Part shown: positions 19,639-29,906 of the stretch, in pieces
How the letters are laid out: every line of letters starts with the position of its first letter
Position numbering within the stretch: position 1 is the first letter of the stretch
Assembly: GCA_006386115.1 (NCBI GenBank)
Contig: VFIW01000062.1
Coordinates: 1 to 64,000, forward strand
Origin: Globisporangium splendens
Taxonomy: Eukaryota; Oomycota; Peronosporomycetes; Pythiales; Pythiaceae
Direction of reading: 5' to 3'
DNA length: 64,000 nt
Notes under the pieces: model-generated
Databases searched by the model: none
What the model was told of the DNA's origin: nothing
The model's input: the letters and a program-made list of their open reading frames with translations, nothing else
Made by a program: the position numbers and the translations under genes

Positions 19639-21278
19639 CGAAGAGGCTCAATCAAGGGGCACCACAACCAGGCACCAATTACGAGCAAAGCAGAAGAAAA
19701 CAAGAGTCGCGCTCCACAACTGATCCTCACTAACACGTGCGGTACATATATGTTCGTCTAAAGCGCGTCTGTGTTTACTGTTTTTACATTTCCTTTAGTC
19801 GATCGCGTTTTCCAGCATTAGTCTGATGGAAGGCAGCCCCGAATCGACCAAAGCAGCGTGCTCCGGTGCCACTCTCCATTCATCCACAAGTCATGAACGC
19901 GCCGCATTGATTTGGTCCCACGGCTTGACCATTCTCCTCCACACCCGCACGACACTTGGGACGAAGAGCGCTGTCCTGAGATCGCATGTCTCAACGAAAA
20001 CCTGCCGGCTCCATCTCCTTTCGCAGGGCGTTGCACGCTCACGCATCCGAGTGTCTCGCCCTCTAGTGTACGCTACGGCGCAGGGCAAACGCGCGCTCTT
20101 TCTTTTTCTTTTCAGTCCAGCGCGGACAGAGAGACATGTGCCCGCACGGAAGCTGCCCATCTAGCTTGCTGCTGTCCATGCTGGTTTCGATGCGGCTTCG
20201 ATCCGTGAAACAGAATTGCCGAAAGTGACATTTGGACTTCGGGCTCTTTCGGTGGTAAAGACGTTAAACTTGATTCAGAGCAAGATGCTCTTGTTATTAT
20301 TTTCCTGCGTCGCCACGAAAAAAACGCAGACTGTACCCCTCTCACGCCCTCCAATGGATCTTTTGCCACATTCTGAAGGTATTGCCTTTTGGTCCGAATT
20401 CTCGACAAATTTCTTCAAGACAGCTTGTAGCTTCTTATCGTCACAGCAGCGCCTGGTCCCAGCTGAAGCCTCCCGACCAATCCGGTCAATCTCCCACTCG
20501 GGTCTTCATCTCGAGTTCCCATAAGATTGCTGCTGCCCCGACTTAGCGGTCATGGACACTGACCGCTTGGCATGTGTGCATCCCACGCGAGTTCAAAGTC
20601 TCTAACGTATTGTGGGGCAATCTTTGAAATTGGTTCAATCGATCAAACAGAGCACAGCCAACCAAGCAGCGAGCGACTAGTGAATGTGAGTGCATGCTTG
20701 ATACTGAAGTATCAAGGAGATGCAAGTACAGTAGTTAATTAGAAGTCCGGTGTGTCGACTGGTTTCTGCCAGTTGTTACATACAAACTTCAAATGAAGAG
20801 CCAACATTGATTTTTGGCGCGTTAAGAGGGAGTGCAAAGAATTGGAGCCTGGTCGAAACAATGACAGCGAGTGAGTCAGAGACGTAGGTCGCAAAATATA
20901 ACCTGCGATGTGTCGTGAATTTTCTGCCACCAAATCGAGCCCAAATTAATAATCACGAGTTTACGTTTCAGAGGCGCCAACTTCAACGAAGAAACATAAA
21001 AAGTGTGAAACCCCCTTCTTCAGAGAAAAATCTTTAGAAGAAGAAAGAAAAAATTGAAAAAAAAGTGAATCCAAGCAGCAAGTGCGCCGCATGCATGCTG
21101 AAGGTGCGAGATGGTAAACCAGCTATCGGGCGAGTAGAAAAAATGCATCAGCTGCAAATCCAAGCCATCTTCACGTCGGAAGCCGCCGATCGAAGCTCGA
21201 GTCAGAAGCGCATGTCTGAGCTCGCCCTACAAACAGGGGAGATTTGGTAGCGAGCGTGACGCCGAACTGAGCGCTTGG
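19639..21278. other. Intergenic region between convergent paralogs
   Basis: 1.6 kb between the two stop codons of the zinc-cassette genes. ORFs here (for example 19826-20164) overlap others on both strands and show no domain. No LTR, tRNA or repeat was recognised. Confidence 0.5.
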
Positions 21279-22427
21279 TCAAGGCTGGGGAGATAGCGCT
21301 GGTGCTTGCTGCTTGCACGGAACAGGTTGCCCTTGCCAGGTCCCTCGGCGTTCCTGCATTCTCCAATCGGTCGAAGTGCCCGAGTTGAGCCAGCCCGTGT
21401 TCTCAAAGTGGACGTGCGCGACACAGAAACGCTTCGACTTGCGGGAGCGCATGCAGCCTTGCACCTCGCAGCGCTGACCTCCTCCATGAGCCCAGCAAAA
21501 TGTGCTGCGACTCTGCGCACTCTTCGAGCAGCCAGTAAAGTGGCACCGACGACCACCACCGTGACCACGACAGAGACCACGGGTGACGGAAATCTTGGTG
21601 CAATCCGGGTGCATGCAGCGCTTTTGAACCGTTTGGCAGGACGCGGACAACGGCATCGTCTGAGTGTAGCTCTCCAAAATGGAACGTTGAGGGGAAAGTG
21701 TGTTGCGCACCCCAGAACTCATTTGACTGACGAGATCCACAGAGACTGGAGTCCTGAGCTTGTCGACCTTTAAGGTTGAGATCGGAGAAGATCTCGTACT
21801 GATAGGATTTTTGCACCCCTGTTTAACAGCATGCTGGTAGTTCTGACCCTCAATGGGGTACTGGGAAACGTGCCGCGCGCATGTTGTCTCGTTCCGAAAG
21901 TTTTTTCGCACGCGGGACGACATCAAGACGCGTTCCACGTCTAGAAATTGATCTTGTTCCTCCTTTGACACGATGGGCGAAATTGCCATCTGCATTCTTT
22001 TTCCAAGGACACTGGACTGCTCCGCTGACAGAGATGGACGCGCCACAGAAACAGTCGAAGACATCGTCGTCGGCGGAGAGCCAGCCACCACATTCATCCA
22101 GGACGGCGACATCTTGCGTGGCCCGGTTTGGCGAGCGTAGTCGAATACTGCTTCCGGTCGATGCGAGCCGCGTCTTGGTGGACGTGGCACTTCGTACATG
22201 TTGGACGCAGCGTCAATGTAGCCGGCATAGCGAAGCATCTGGATCGCGTCCAGTCGAGAGGCAAGAAGGAGATCGCGGCGGAGAAGAGTTGCGGCGGCGT
22301 GGTGGGCGAGATCCGGCGGGCGAGCGACGCCACCTAGCAGGACAAATTGGGAAGTGGGGAGCTGAGAGGGGGAGCGGTGCCAGTTTCGCTCAATGATTTT
22401 AAAAGGAGAGCAGTCGGCGTTTCGCAT
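21279..22427 (-). CDS. WRKY19-like zinc-cassette protein, paralog
   Basis: 382 residues from ATG 22427. The N-terminal two thirds are unlike the other paralog: moderately basic, without the Gln-rich stretch. About residues 268-338 carry the same three-unit cassette (KRCMHPDCTKISVTRGLC, CHFTGCSKSAQSRSTFCW, RCEVQGCMRSRKSKRFC) with HGGG linkers, very similar to residues 413-485 of the gene at 17800. A short Gln/Pro-rich tail follows. The pair therefore shares the zinc region but not the rest, as expected for old duplicates with fast-evolving disordered arms. A role in nucleic acid or protein binding is inferred from the family only. Confidence 0.8.
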   Translation of the reverse strand: MRNADCSPFKIIERNWHRSPSQLPTSQFVLLGGVARPPDLAHHAAATLLRRDLLLASRLDAIQMLRYAGYIDAASNMYEVPRPPRRGSHRPEAVFDYARQTGPRKMSPSWMNVVAGSPPTTMSSTVSVARPSLSAEQSSVLGKRMQMAISPIVSKEEQDQFLDVERVLMSSRVRKNFRNETTCARHVSQYPIEGQNYQHAVKQGCKNPISTRSSPISTLKVDKLRTPVSVDLVSQMSSGVRNTLSPQRSILESYTQTMPLSASCQTVQKRCMHPDCTKISVTRGLCRGHGGGRRCHFTGCSKSAQSRSTFCWAHGGGQRCEVQGCMRSRKSKRFCVAHVHFENTGWLNSGTSTDWRMQERRGTWQGQPVPCKQQAPALSPQP

Positions 22428-23688
22428 TAGAGATGAAGAGAATTCGTGCGAGCCTGGCGCCGTTTCGCGTCTGTTATTTTCTGGCCCGTATCAAGATCGC
22501 GCCTGCGAAAGTCGATCGTAGCAGAGTGGCCGTTGGTGCCTCTTGAGCTCGATCGTGTGACTAGAAGCAGCTTTCCAAATTCAATTGAAGCTTTTGCACA
22601 TTGAAAGTTTATAGAACCTGTGGAAGCGTGCATGGCAACGTCTTAGTGAGCCTGTGCCACGAGCCAACTAGGAGAGGGTATGTTTCTCCAAAGTTGAGCA
22701 TGGGAGGAGACGACGGAAAGGTTTCTGCGATCTGGTGCATCCTCCACCATGCGATTCACACATAACTCCGAGAATGGAACGCAATGGTCCCCAATAAGAG
22801 GAGGAGGTTTCCGTCGACGCGTAAAGTTTGCGCAGCGAATGGCGGTTGTTATATATTCATAATTGCGAAGGATCCTTAAAGTGGCGCTCATTGGTCCATT
22901 TTCTTTGGCTTCTCTTATCCGAGATGTGCGTGCATTGCATATTGAGTCAACTCGACCTCGACACTGACACAATGAATTAATTCGTTTCTAAGCACAATGG
23001 AGCGCCAGTTGTTGACGTCACAGCGGCCATTGTTGACTAAGCGACTAACAGCAAATTAATACACGCAGCAGATAGGATGGGCGGGACTCGCTTGTGCTGT
23101 GGTGCGATTTCCCCCTTCTGTGAGTCAAATGAAGCGCGTAGACTGGAGATGGCATTCCGACTGCCTCGGTTTCTGTAATTTTCCACTCGAGCGACTTTTT
23201 CATTTGTTATCATCTACTGAGAAAGCATCTCTACCATCTCCATCCATAATCAGATGGAGCTGGCTTGAAGACTCCAACAGACGCAAAAGCTGGTTAACAG
23301 AACGCGTTGCGCTCGAGATGTCGAGTTCAACGTGGAATGCATGTGCCTCAGTTCGTCCGATTGTGTCTGGATTACTCGAACTAACTCGAAATGTCGCCCT
23401 TGCCGTGCACAGAGACGTACTTGCTAAATGCACTTTGCCGCAAGCAAAGAGTTGGCGACAGGCTTCACGTAGTTCGGTTCCAACATGATCATGCTGAACT
23501 GTTCGCGAGCACGAAGGGTTTGGAAACACCAGACGCTGAGTGTGCGACTCAATGGCTCCTGCTGCTGTTGTTTTTAGAAGGCAAACACACTGGAGAGATT
23601 CTCGTAGGATTTAGAATGCCAGATTTCGCACTCGAGCTATTTTGAACAAAGTCTTGAAACATTTAGCAGTAGAGAGAGAATGCCATAC
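22428..23688. other. Intergenic region left of element B
   Basis: No supported gene. Overlapping ORFs at 23099-23529 on both strands lack recognisable domains; they may be remnants of an old gene but this cannot be shown. The last five bases before 23689 (CATAC) are the probable target site of element B. Confidence 0.45.
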
Positions 23689-24136
23689 TGTAAGGACTGG
23701 GGTCGTACTTTTCCGGAGACGAACTTAACGAGGTGCGCACTTAACGAGAGGAAGGAAGATAGGAGGGTTGGTCTGGTCTGGATTGGCGCTTGGCAGTTGG
23801 AGAGTAGATTGAGAAGTGAGTTAGAATGCGCTGCTCGCGCAGCTAGCTACTCTGGGCTACCCTAGGGGCTCCCTCTTACTTCTCCTAGTGTCCTACGCCT
23901 CTTTTTCTCCTTTTTCTCCTTTTTCTCCTTTTTCTCTTACTGGATTTTTCTTCTTTTCTTTGCATTGTTCTTCAACTAATTCACTACTTCAATGGGTTCT
24001 TACTGGCCTCACACTGGCCTCATACATGCCTTACCTAGAGTTTATATAGACTTTTGTATACTATGCATATACTTCTTTTTCTGGCGACATACCTGTCGCA
24101 CTTAGCAGCTGGACCGTATTCATCTGGGTCCTTACA
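23689..24136 (-). repeat. 3-prime LTR, family B
   Basis: 448 bases, with four copies of a TTTTTCTCC-type unit near 23902-23938 where the partner has two. The final stop codon of pol lies inside its first bases (reverse strand). Confidence 0.92.
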
Positions 24137-27100
24137 TCCTCCTCGATTTGAGTTCTCGTTGTCGTTCTTTGAAGTCGGCAGCGAGTTCGGTCCAGTGGGC
24201 AACATGACGGATGTCTCGTTCTCTTTCCCATGTGGCTTCGTGTTCCGTCTCACCATGCCACTGGACAAGCCATTCTGGCAGTCGATTGAACTGACGTTTC
24301 TTCAGCAACTTTTCCACGATCTGAAGATCGTTCGCTGAATCGTCCATGACGAACTTCGACGACTTTGGAATGGGACGACTCAGAAACTTGTCTGGCGTTG
24401 GCACATAGTGCGAGAGAACATCCACGTTGAACGTTGGGTTGATTCGCTTCATTTGGGCAGGAAGTTTCAACTTTGCAACATTCGGGTTTATCATTCGAAT
24501 GATCTCCAAGGGACCAATTTTTCTTGCAGCGAACTTTGCACGTTTCATATCTGTTTCGCTTGCAGCATGTTTCAGCGATACTCGACTAGTATCTAGCATC
24601 ACAAGGTCGCCTGCTTTGAACTCAACTTGATGGACACGGCGTTTGCGGTCATAGTATTTCTTCTGCGTTTCTTGCGCCTTTATCAAGTTCTTGCGGGCAA
24701 GTTCCACTATCTTCTGCCGTTCCTTGGCAAAGATCTTTGCGTACTCAGCAATGCCTCTTACTTCTGCTTTCGAGTTGATTGTCTGTTCCCAAACGTTTCG
24801 CTCTTTACGTCCTGTATCGATCTCGAAGGGAGAGAATCCTGTCGAGGCACTGATCAAGGTTGCGTGCGCGTATTCGATCATTCCAAGGAGTTGAACCCAG
24901 TCGGTTCCTTGATACGAGATCATACACCTTAGCGCATCTTCTACAACCAAGTTCTGACGTTCGGTCTGACCATCTGCTTGAGGTCGGTGCGATGTTGTCA
25001 TACTGAGTTTGATGCCCATAAGCTTCATCAAAGAAGTCCAGAACTTCGACGTAAACTTGCTATCACGATCACTGATGACGACTTCCGGCAAGCCGTGATG
25101 ACGTACAATTGTGTCGAAGAACACTTTGGCTACATCGGAAGCACCGTCCTTGGCGTGAGTCTGCGCATACTTCGCTCGCTTCGAGAGCTTGTCAACAACT
25201 GTCAGGATTGCATCGTAACCTTCTGACAGAGGTATGCCAGTGATGAAGTCCATTGACACCACTTGCCAACATTGTTCAGGAATCGGAATTGGCATCAGAC
25301 GTCCATTCTTGCGCTGACTATCATGCTTCCAACGAATGCACGTTTCACAAGACTTCACATACTCTTTCACGTCTTGTTGCATCGTTTTCCAATAGTACCA
25401 TTGAGCTGTTCGCAGGAAAGTACGGCGGTTGCCGGGATGCGCGGCAATTGGTGAGTCGTGGTACTCGGAAATGATTCGTGTGCGCAAGCGGTCATTGTCT
25501 GGGACGCAGAGTCGCTTCATTTTGTTCGAGGACTTAACGAAGAGTAACTCGTCGGTTTTCGTAAAGTTCGAGTTGTTGTCTTCATCAGACCAAACTGCTT
25601 TGAACTCTGGATCGGCTAGGTACCCTTGCTGAAACTCTTTCTTGACTTCCGGAGCCAGATCGACACGAGATTCAGCGAATCCAATCACAGCATGAACTTG
25701 GAACATAGCCTCCTCCCCCGGCAGAGCTGGATCCGAGGAGTCAGAAGAACAAGTGCGGAAACGCGATCCACGAGATACACACGCTTGATCACAGCGGTGG
25801 AACTTCATCTGAGCGAGATTAGAGTTGTCATCACCAGGTCGACGAGATAATGCATCAGCAACTACGTTCAACTTCCCATTGACATGATGGATCGTGAATG
25901 TAAACTGCGCGAAGAACGTCAAATTCCGCGCAAGTTTCGCCGAAACTTTCGGATGCTTTAGCAACCACGAACACGCACTGTTGTCGGTGTAGATGTCAAA
26001 TTCACGACCATAGAGGTAATGACGCCACTTCTCGAGGCCCATCTTGATTGCAAACAGCTCTTTCTCATGAATGGGCCAGTTGATCTCATGCGGACCAAGC
26101 TTCTTCGAGTAGAACGCAATTGGATGATCATGTCCGTCGTGGAACTGCGATAGAACACCACCAACACATTCGCCAGATGCATCAGTTGTTAAGACGAACG
26201 GCTTGGAGAAATCTGCGAGCTTCAACACTGGAGCAGTCTGCAATGCATGCTTGAGTTGCGCATAAGCATGATCTTGATCATTACCCCAAGTCCATACTGA
26301 ATCTTTCTTGATTAGCTGACTTAGCGGCAATACAATGTGTGCAAACTGACAGATGAATCGGCGGTAGCAACCTGCAAGTCCAAGAAAACTTTGCAGTTCT
26401 TTCACCGTTGTCGGAGTTGGCCAATTTTCGATGGCTGTCATCTTCAGTTTGTCAACAGCAAGACCATTCTTAGAGACTGTGTGACCAAGAAAACTGACTT
26501 CTTGTACAGCAAACTTACACTTGGCGCGATGTGCATACAACTTTTCTTCACGGAGTACCTTGAACAATATCTCCAGGTGCTTCAGATGCTCCTCCAACGT
26601 AGCTGAGAACACACAGATGTCGTCTAAGTAAACCACAACGAACGGAAACTTGCCAAACAGTACACGCATCAACCTGGACCAAACCCCAGCCATTCCAGCA
26701 AGTCCCATAGGTGCAACACACCATTGGTAAGTCTCATCTTGCGTGCGGAATGCAGTGTACTTGGCTGAGTTGGGATGCACGCGCATTTGATGGTAACCTT
26801 GTGCGAGATCAATCACAGTAAAATACTTATTGCCGACCATTCTGTCAAACAGTTCATCAATCCGCGGCAACGGTATCTTCGGCACAATCGTTTGTGTGTT
26901 CACATGGCGATAATCGATCACCCACCGAATAGGAATTGACGAATTTCCGGATTGGATCCATTCGGCTCGAGATGGCGCTTCGCCAGTCTTTAGATCCTTC
27001 TTCGGGATCCCAAAAATGTTCGAGACCCAAGGTGAGTCGGAGACTTCGATCCATTGCTTTGCCAGGTTTTCTTCGACAAAAGCACGCAGAGCTTCTTGCT

Positions 27101-28148
27101 CTGTCTGTGAAAGACGAAACGGAGGTCCATTGCTCGGCTGGGCGTCAGCCTTCATGTTCATTTCGAACTCGACGCGACGATTCGGCGGTAGTTCATTCGG
27201 CAACTTTTCGGGAAATACATCCGAGTACTCGTTCAATAGCTGCTCAACGCGAGGATCAATAACGATGTGTTTGTCTTCTTGCTTAGCCATACTGTTGACC
27301 TTGATGCGGTACACTTCTTCGCACTGCGAACATTTCAACTTTTTGTTGAATTCTGCAAAGGACACGGTAACACGTTCCATGAGTTTTCTTTCAGTGTCCG
27401 GAATCTCGACATCATGCGTTCGCCAATTGATGAGAGGCTGATACTTGGTGAACCATGGCTTCCCCAAGATAACGTCATGGGTGTTGTTCATTGGCCATTC
27501 AATTACTGGCACGTTGCGGAACGTACGTTCTCCAAACGCAACATTCACAAAGCCTTTGTTCACCTTCTTCTTCACGGTGTTCGTACCATCAAAACGAGTG
27601 ACTTGGATCGTAGCTTTGTTCGTGACTTGCTTCAGGAAACCGGGTTTGACGACATTGCACGTAGCACCGGAGTCGAGCATGATGGTGGCATTGTCACCTT
27701 CACAGGTGCCTTGCTTTACCACGAGATCTCTGCCAGAGTAGTTGTCAAGTTGGAGCTGATCCAAGTTCGTGACGATTTCGTGACGCATCATTGAGATCTC
27801 TTCTTCTTCATCTTCTTCTTCTTCTGCCGGCATATCTTCGAAGTAGTTCACGGCAGTTCGTTGAAAGTTGTTTCGTCCATTGTTACGACGAGGCCGACTG
27901 TTGTTATGGTTCTTCTTCTTATAACACTGCTCAATGGTGTGGCCAATCTTCTTACAGTAGCGACACTTCGGCTTCCACTCACGGCGTTGTTGGAAGCGAT
28001 TACGATGTTGAAAGGGACGAGCATGGTCGATTTCCATTGGCTCGGCAGTGTCTGGCTCAGCTGGCGTCGGTGTTCTTTGATCCATGTACGTGGGCAGAGT
28101 CTGCGAACGACGTTGTCGGCGATGGTCAAGGTCATGAGCTCGATCATA
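24132..28148 (-). CDS. pol: Pol polyprotein, family B, with chromodomain
   Basis: Open from just after the TAA at 28149-28151 to a TAA at 24132-24134; the first ATG is at 28085. Order: zinc knuckle CRYCKKIGHTIEQC, an acidic stretch (AEEEEDEEEEI), protease with MLDSGATCNVV, reverse transcriptase with YLDDICVF, RNase H (TTDASGECVGGVLSQ, YTDNSACSWLL), integrase with HHCC zinc domain, SMDFITGIP, ISDRDSKF and TERQN (D,D35E spacing kept), and a terminal chromodomain (LPEWLVQWHGETEHEATWERE). The frame runs through the polypurine tract (coding SRRM) and takes its stop from the LTR's TGTAA. It is in the same frame as gag, so the ancestral product was probably one Gag-Pol polyprotein. All catalytic residues appear intact. 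Confidence 0.9.
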   Translation of the reverse strand, partial: YDRAHDLDHRRQRRSQTLPTYMDQRTPTPAEPDTAEPMEIDHARPFQHRNRFQQRREWKPKCRYCKKIGHTIEQCYKKKNHNNSRPRRNNGRNNFQRTAVNYFEDMPAEEEEDEEEEISMMRHEIVTNLDQLQLDNYSGRDLVVKQGTCEGDNATIMLDSGATCNVVKPGFLKQVTNKATIQVTRFDGTNTVKKKVNKGFVNVAFGERTFRNVPVIEWPMNNTHDVILGKPWFTKYQPLINWRTHDVEIPDTERKLMERVTVSFAEFNKKLKCSQCEEVYRIKVNSMAKQEDKHIVIDPRVEQLLNEYSDVFPEKLPNELPPNRRVEFEMNMKADAQPSNGPPFRLSQTEQEALRAFVEENLAKQWIEVSDSPWVSNIFGIPKKDLKTGEAPSRAEWIQSGNSSIPIRWVIDYRHVNTQTIVPKIPLPRIDELFDRMVGNKYFTVIDLAQGYHQMRVHPNSAKYTAFRTQDETYQWCVAPMGLAGMAGVWSRLMRVLFGKFPFVVVYLDDICVFSATLEEHLKHLEILFKVLREEKLYAHRAKCKFAVQEVSFLGHTVSKNGLAVDKLKMTAIENWPTPTTVKELQSFLGLAGCYRRFICQFAHIVLPLSQLIKKDSVWTWGNDQDHAYAQLKHALQTAPVLKLADFSKPFVLTTDASGECVGGVLSQFHDGHDHPIAFYSKKLGPHEINWPIHEKELFAIKMGLEKWRHYLYGREFDIYTDNSACSWLLKHPKVSAKLARNLTFFAQFTFTIHHVNGKLNVVADALSRRPGDDNSNLAQMKFHRCDQACVSRGSRFRTCSSDSSDPALPGEEAMFQVHAVIGFAESRVDLAPEVKKEFQQGYLADPEFKAVWSDEDNNSNFTKTDELLFVKSSNKMKRLCVPDNDRLRTRIISEYHDSPIAAHPGNRRTFLRTAQWYYWKTMQQDVKEYVKSCETCIRWKHDSQRKNGRLMPIPIPEQCWQVVSMDFITGIPLSEGYDAILTVVDKLSKRAKYAQTHAKDGASDVAKVFFDTIVRHHGLPEVVISDRDSKFTSKFWTSLMKLMGIKLSMTTSHRPQADGQTERQNLVVEDALRCMISYQGTDWVQLLGMIEYAHATLISASTGFSPFEIDTGRKERNVWEQTINSKAEVRGIAEYAKIFAKERQKIVELARKNLIKAQETQKKYYDRKRRVHQVEFKAGDLVMLDTSRVSLKHAASETDMKRAKFAARKIGPLEIIRMINPNVAKLKLPAQMKRINPTFNVDVLSHYVPTPDKFLSRPIPKSSKFVMDDSANDLQIVEKLLKKRQFNRLPEWLVQWHGETEHEATWERERDIRHVAHWTELAADFKERQRELKSRRM
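24137..24148 (-). other. Polypurine tract, family B
   Basis: On the reverse strand AATCGAGGAGGA directly precedes the 3-prime LTR. It is also coding, as the last codons of pol. Confidence 0.65.
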
Positions 28149-28754
28149 TTACAATGCTTTGGACATAGCCTGCGAAAGTGAATCGCAACGGCAGTACTGT
28201 ACTTCTTCCCTGATTTCTCTGCGCAATCCGCGCACAAAGTACGTGATCTTGTCGAGTTCGTCCATGCTCTTGACTTGCATGATGAGCTGGCGGAACTTCC
28301 ACAAGTACTCTTCTAAGTTCTTGCATTCGTGCTGCTTGAGCTGATACAGCTGATCGCGCAAGCGTTCTTGCAAGTCCACCGGCGTGAACTCTGCATGCAA
28401 ACGCTGCATGAATGTCTGCACATCCTTGATGCTGTCCTTGTTCACCATGAACCACGCAGCGGCGGCGCCCTTGAGATTGGCTGAAAGCAAAGCCAATACA
28501 CGCTTCTCTTCTTCTTGATTCTGCCACTGAATGCCCTTTGCCTCCATGTAGCGAATGGCTTGGTCAAAGTACAACTCCACGGACTCTCCGATCTTCCCAT
28601 GATACTGCGGCATGTTGATGCCTTCGACTTTGTACTCTATGGGTCTGGCACAGAGCCGGTCGAGTAGATCCTGGTTGCGAGTCATCAACCAGGTCATCTG
28701 GGTCATGAGAGAGTTCATATCGGCAGTTGTGGACGTGGAGGACTTGGAGGACAT
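28149..28754 (-). CDS. gag: Gag, family B
   Basis: 201 residues from ATG 28754. A capsid-type Retrotrans_gag domain is visible (YFDQAIRYMEAKGIQWQ ... GAAAAWFMVN ... LRDQLYQLKQHECKNLEEYLWKF). The nucleocapsid zinc knuckle lies beyond the stop, at the start of the pol frame, which is unusual: the TAA at 28149-28151 cuts Gag before its knuckle. The frame continues without shift (YDRAHDLDHRRQ...), and a single CAA to TAA change would explain the stop. Readthrough is the alternative, but TAA followed by T is not a known strong readthrough context. Confidence 0.85.
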   Translation of the reverse strand: MSSKSSTSTTADMNSLMTQMTWLMTRNQDLLDRLCARPIEYKVEGINMPQYHGKIGESVELYFDQAIRYMEAKGIQWQNQEEEKRVLALLSANLKGAAAAWFMVNKDSIKDVQTFMQRLHAEFTPVDLQERLRDQLYQLKQHECKNLEEYLWKFRQLIMQVKSMDELDKITYFVRGLRREIREEVQYCRCDSLSQAMSKAL

Positions 28755-28767
28755 CGTACTTAGCTAA

Positions 28768-28783
28768 AAGGAAAAAGTTCTGA
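28768..28783 (-). promoter_or_regulatory. Splice-acceptor-like tract between ORF0 and gag
   Basis: On the reverse strand ACTTTTTCCTTTTAG precedes the gag ATG by about a dozen bases. This has the form of a 3-prime splice site. The matching place in family C has a run of T followed by GGTAG. No convincing donor was found, so this stays tentative. Confidence 0.35.
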
Positions 28784-28801
28784 TTTAAACTTAAGGAAGA
28801 G

Positions 28802-29185
28802 CTACTGTTGGGTCTTCTTACGCTTCTTCTTGGCTTCCTGGGAGTCTTGGGCCTTGCGCTTCAACTCAGCACGTTCTCTGACCTTCTGCTCTCTCGTCTT
28901 CTTGTGCTCTTTGACCTTGCGATCAGTGAAGATGCCAAGGATGGACTGGAGGTCGTTTACGTGGACTTGGGCCCTTACGACGATCTCGTGGACGTAATTA
29001 CGAGCGTCCGAGTCGTCAGCAACCGGGATTGTGTTGCGAAGGGCGATGAGTTGACCTGAGAGCTTCTTATTCGTAGCGTAGAGGTTTGCACGGAGTTTGT
29101 CGACGGCGGGATTGTCGGAATAGAGAGCAGAGAGAGGCTGAGCGAAGGTGTAGCGATCGACGGCGGGAGTCTTCTTTCGTGGCAT
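28802..29185 (-). CDS. ORF0, pre-gag small basic protein, family B
   Basis: 127 residues from ATG 29185, ending 47 bases before gag. The middle is predicted helical and the C-terminal 40 residues are very basic (KVKEHKKTREQKVRERAELK, KKKRKKTQQ). Residues from TFAQPLSAL to YVHE align without gaps over about 55 positions with the pre-gag ORF of family C (TFxQ, LxSD, KLR, IPxAxxSxARNxxHE shared). It has no domain I recognise. Conservation in position and sequence between two element families argues for a real gene; its job (RNA binding, packaging or nuclear entry) is only a guess from its charge. Confidence 0.65.
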   Translation of the reverse strand: MPRKKTPAVDRYTFAQPLSALYSDNPAVDKLRANLYATNKKLSGQLIALRNTIPVADDSDARNYVHEIVVRAQVHVNDLQSILGIFTDRKVKEHKKTREQKVRERAELKRKAQDSQEAKKKRKKTQQ

Positions 29186-29456
29186 CCACGGCTCTATCCA
29201 GGCTCTATCAACAGTGAGCTTTTGCAACCACAGACCGTTTAGCCAGCAACTTTAAACCGCTATCGAGACGTTATCCTCCCTTGGCAGCCGGTAGGGACAG
29301 ACACAAAGGCACTAGACCACTCAACACCCGGCTAGGAGCTCTCGATGTGATGCGGGTTGCAGCACGCAGTCGGGACAAGCAAAACTCTACCGGACGGAAC
29401 CGACGGAGACTTTCAAAGGGACAAGGAACCAAGACCGAGAGGCGAGGGCTGAGCAG

Positions 29457-29474
29457 GACCAACAAGTGCTACCA
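29457..29474 (-). other. Primer-binding site, family B
   Basis: Reverse strand TGGTAGCACTTGTTGGTC, two bases after the 5-prime LTR. The first eleven bases equal the family A site. Confidence 0.6.
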
Positions 29475-29476
29475 CT

Positions 29477-29906
29477 TGTAAGGACTGGGGTCGTACTTTT
29501 CCGGAGACGAACTTAACGAGGTGCGCACTTAACGAGAGGAAGGAAGATAGGAGGGTTGGTCTGGTCTGGATTGGCGCTTGGCAGTTGGAGAGTAGATTGA
29601 GAAGTGAGTTAGAATGCGCTGCTCGCGCAGCTAGCTACTCGGGGCTACCCTAGGGGCTCCCTCTTACTTCTCCTAGTGTCCTACGCCTCTTTTTCTCCTT
29701 TTTCTCTTACTGGATTTTTCTTCTTTTCTTTGCATTGTTCTTCAACTAATTCACTACTTCAATGGGTTCTTACTGGCCTCACACTGGCCTCATACATGCC
29801 TTACCTAGAGTTTATATAGACTTTTGTATACTATGCATATACTTCTTTTTCTGGCGACATACCTGTCGCACTTAGCAGCTGGACCATATTCATCTGGGTC
29901 CTTACA
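29477..29906 (-). repeat. 5-prime LTR, family B
   Basis: 430 bases, nearly identical to 23689-24136 apart from two substitutions and two missing 9-base units. Confidence 0.92.

Larger units (their letters stand above)
23689..29906 (-). mobile_element. Family B Ty3/Gypsy chromovirus, young copy
   Basis: Reverse-strand element of 6.2 kb: 5-prime LTR 29477-29906, primer site, ORF0, gag, pol with C-terminal chromodomain, polypurine tract, 3-prime LTR 23689-24136. LTR termini form a 9-bp perfect inverted repeat (TGTAAGGAC / GTCCTTACA). By eye the two LTRs differ at only two bases plus two units of a 9-base TTTTTCTCC-type repeat, so insertion was recent. Flanks are CATAC and TATAC, a target-site duplication with one mismatch. 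The only coding lesion I see is a TAA between gag and pol. Confidence 0.92.

Noticed and set aside
23099..23529. Overlapping 129- and 109-codon ORFs
   Set aside because: No domain, no start context, and both strands open over the same bases.
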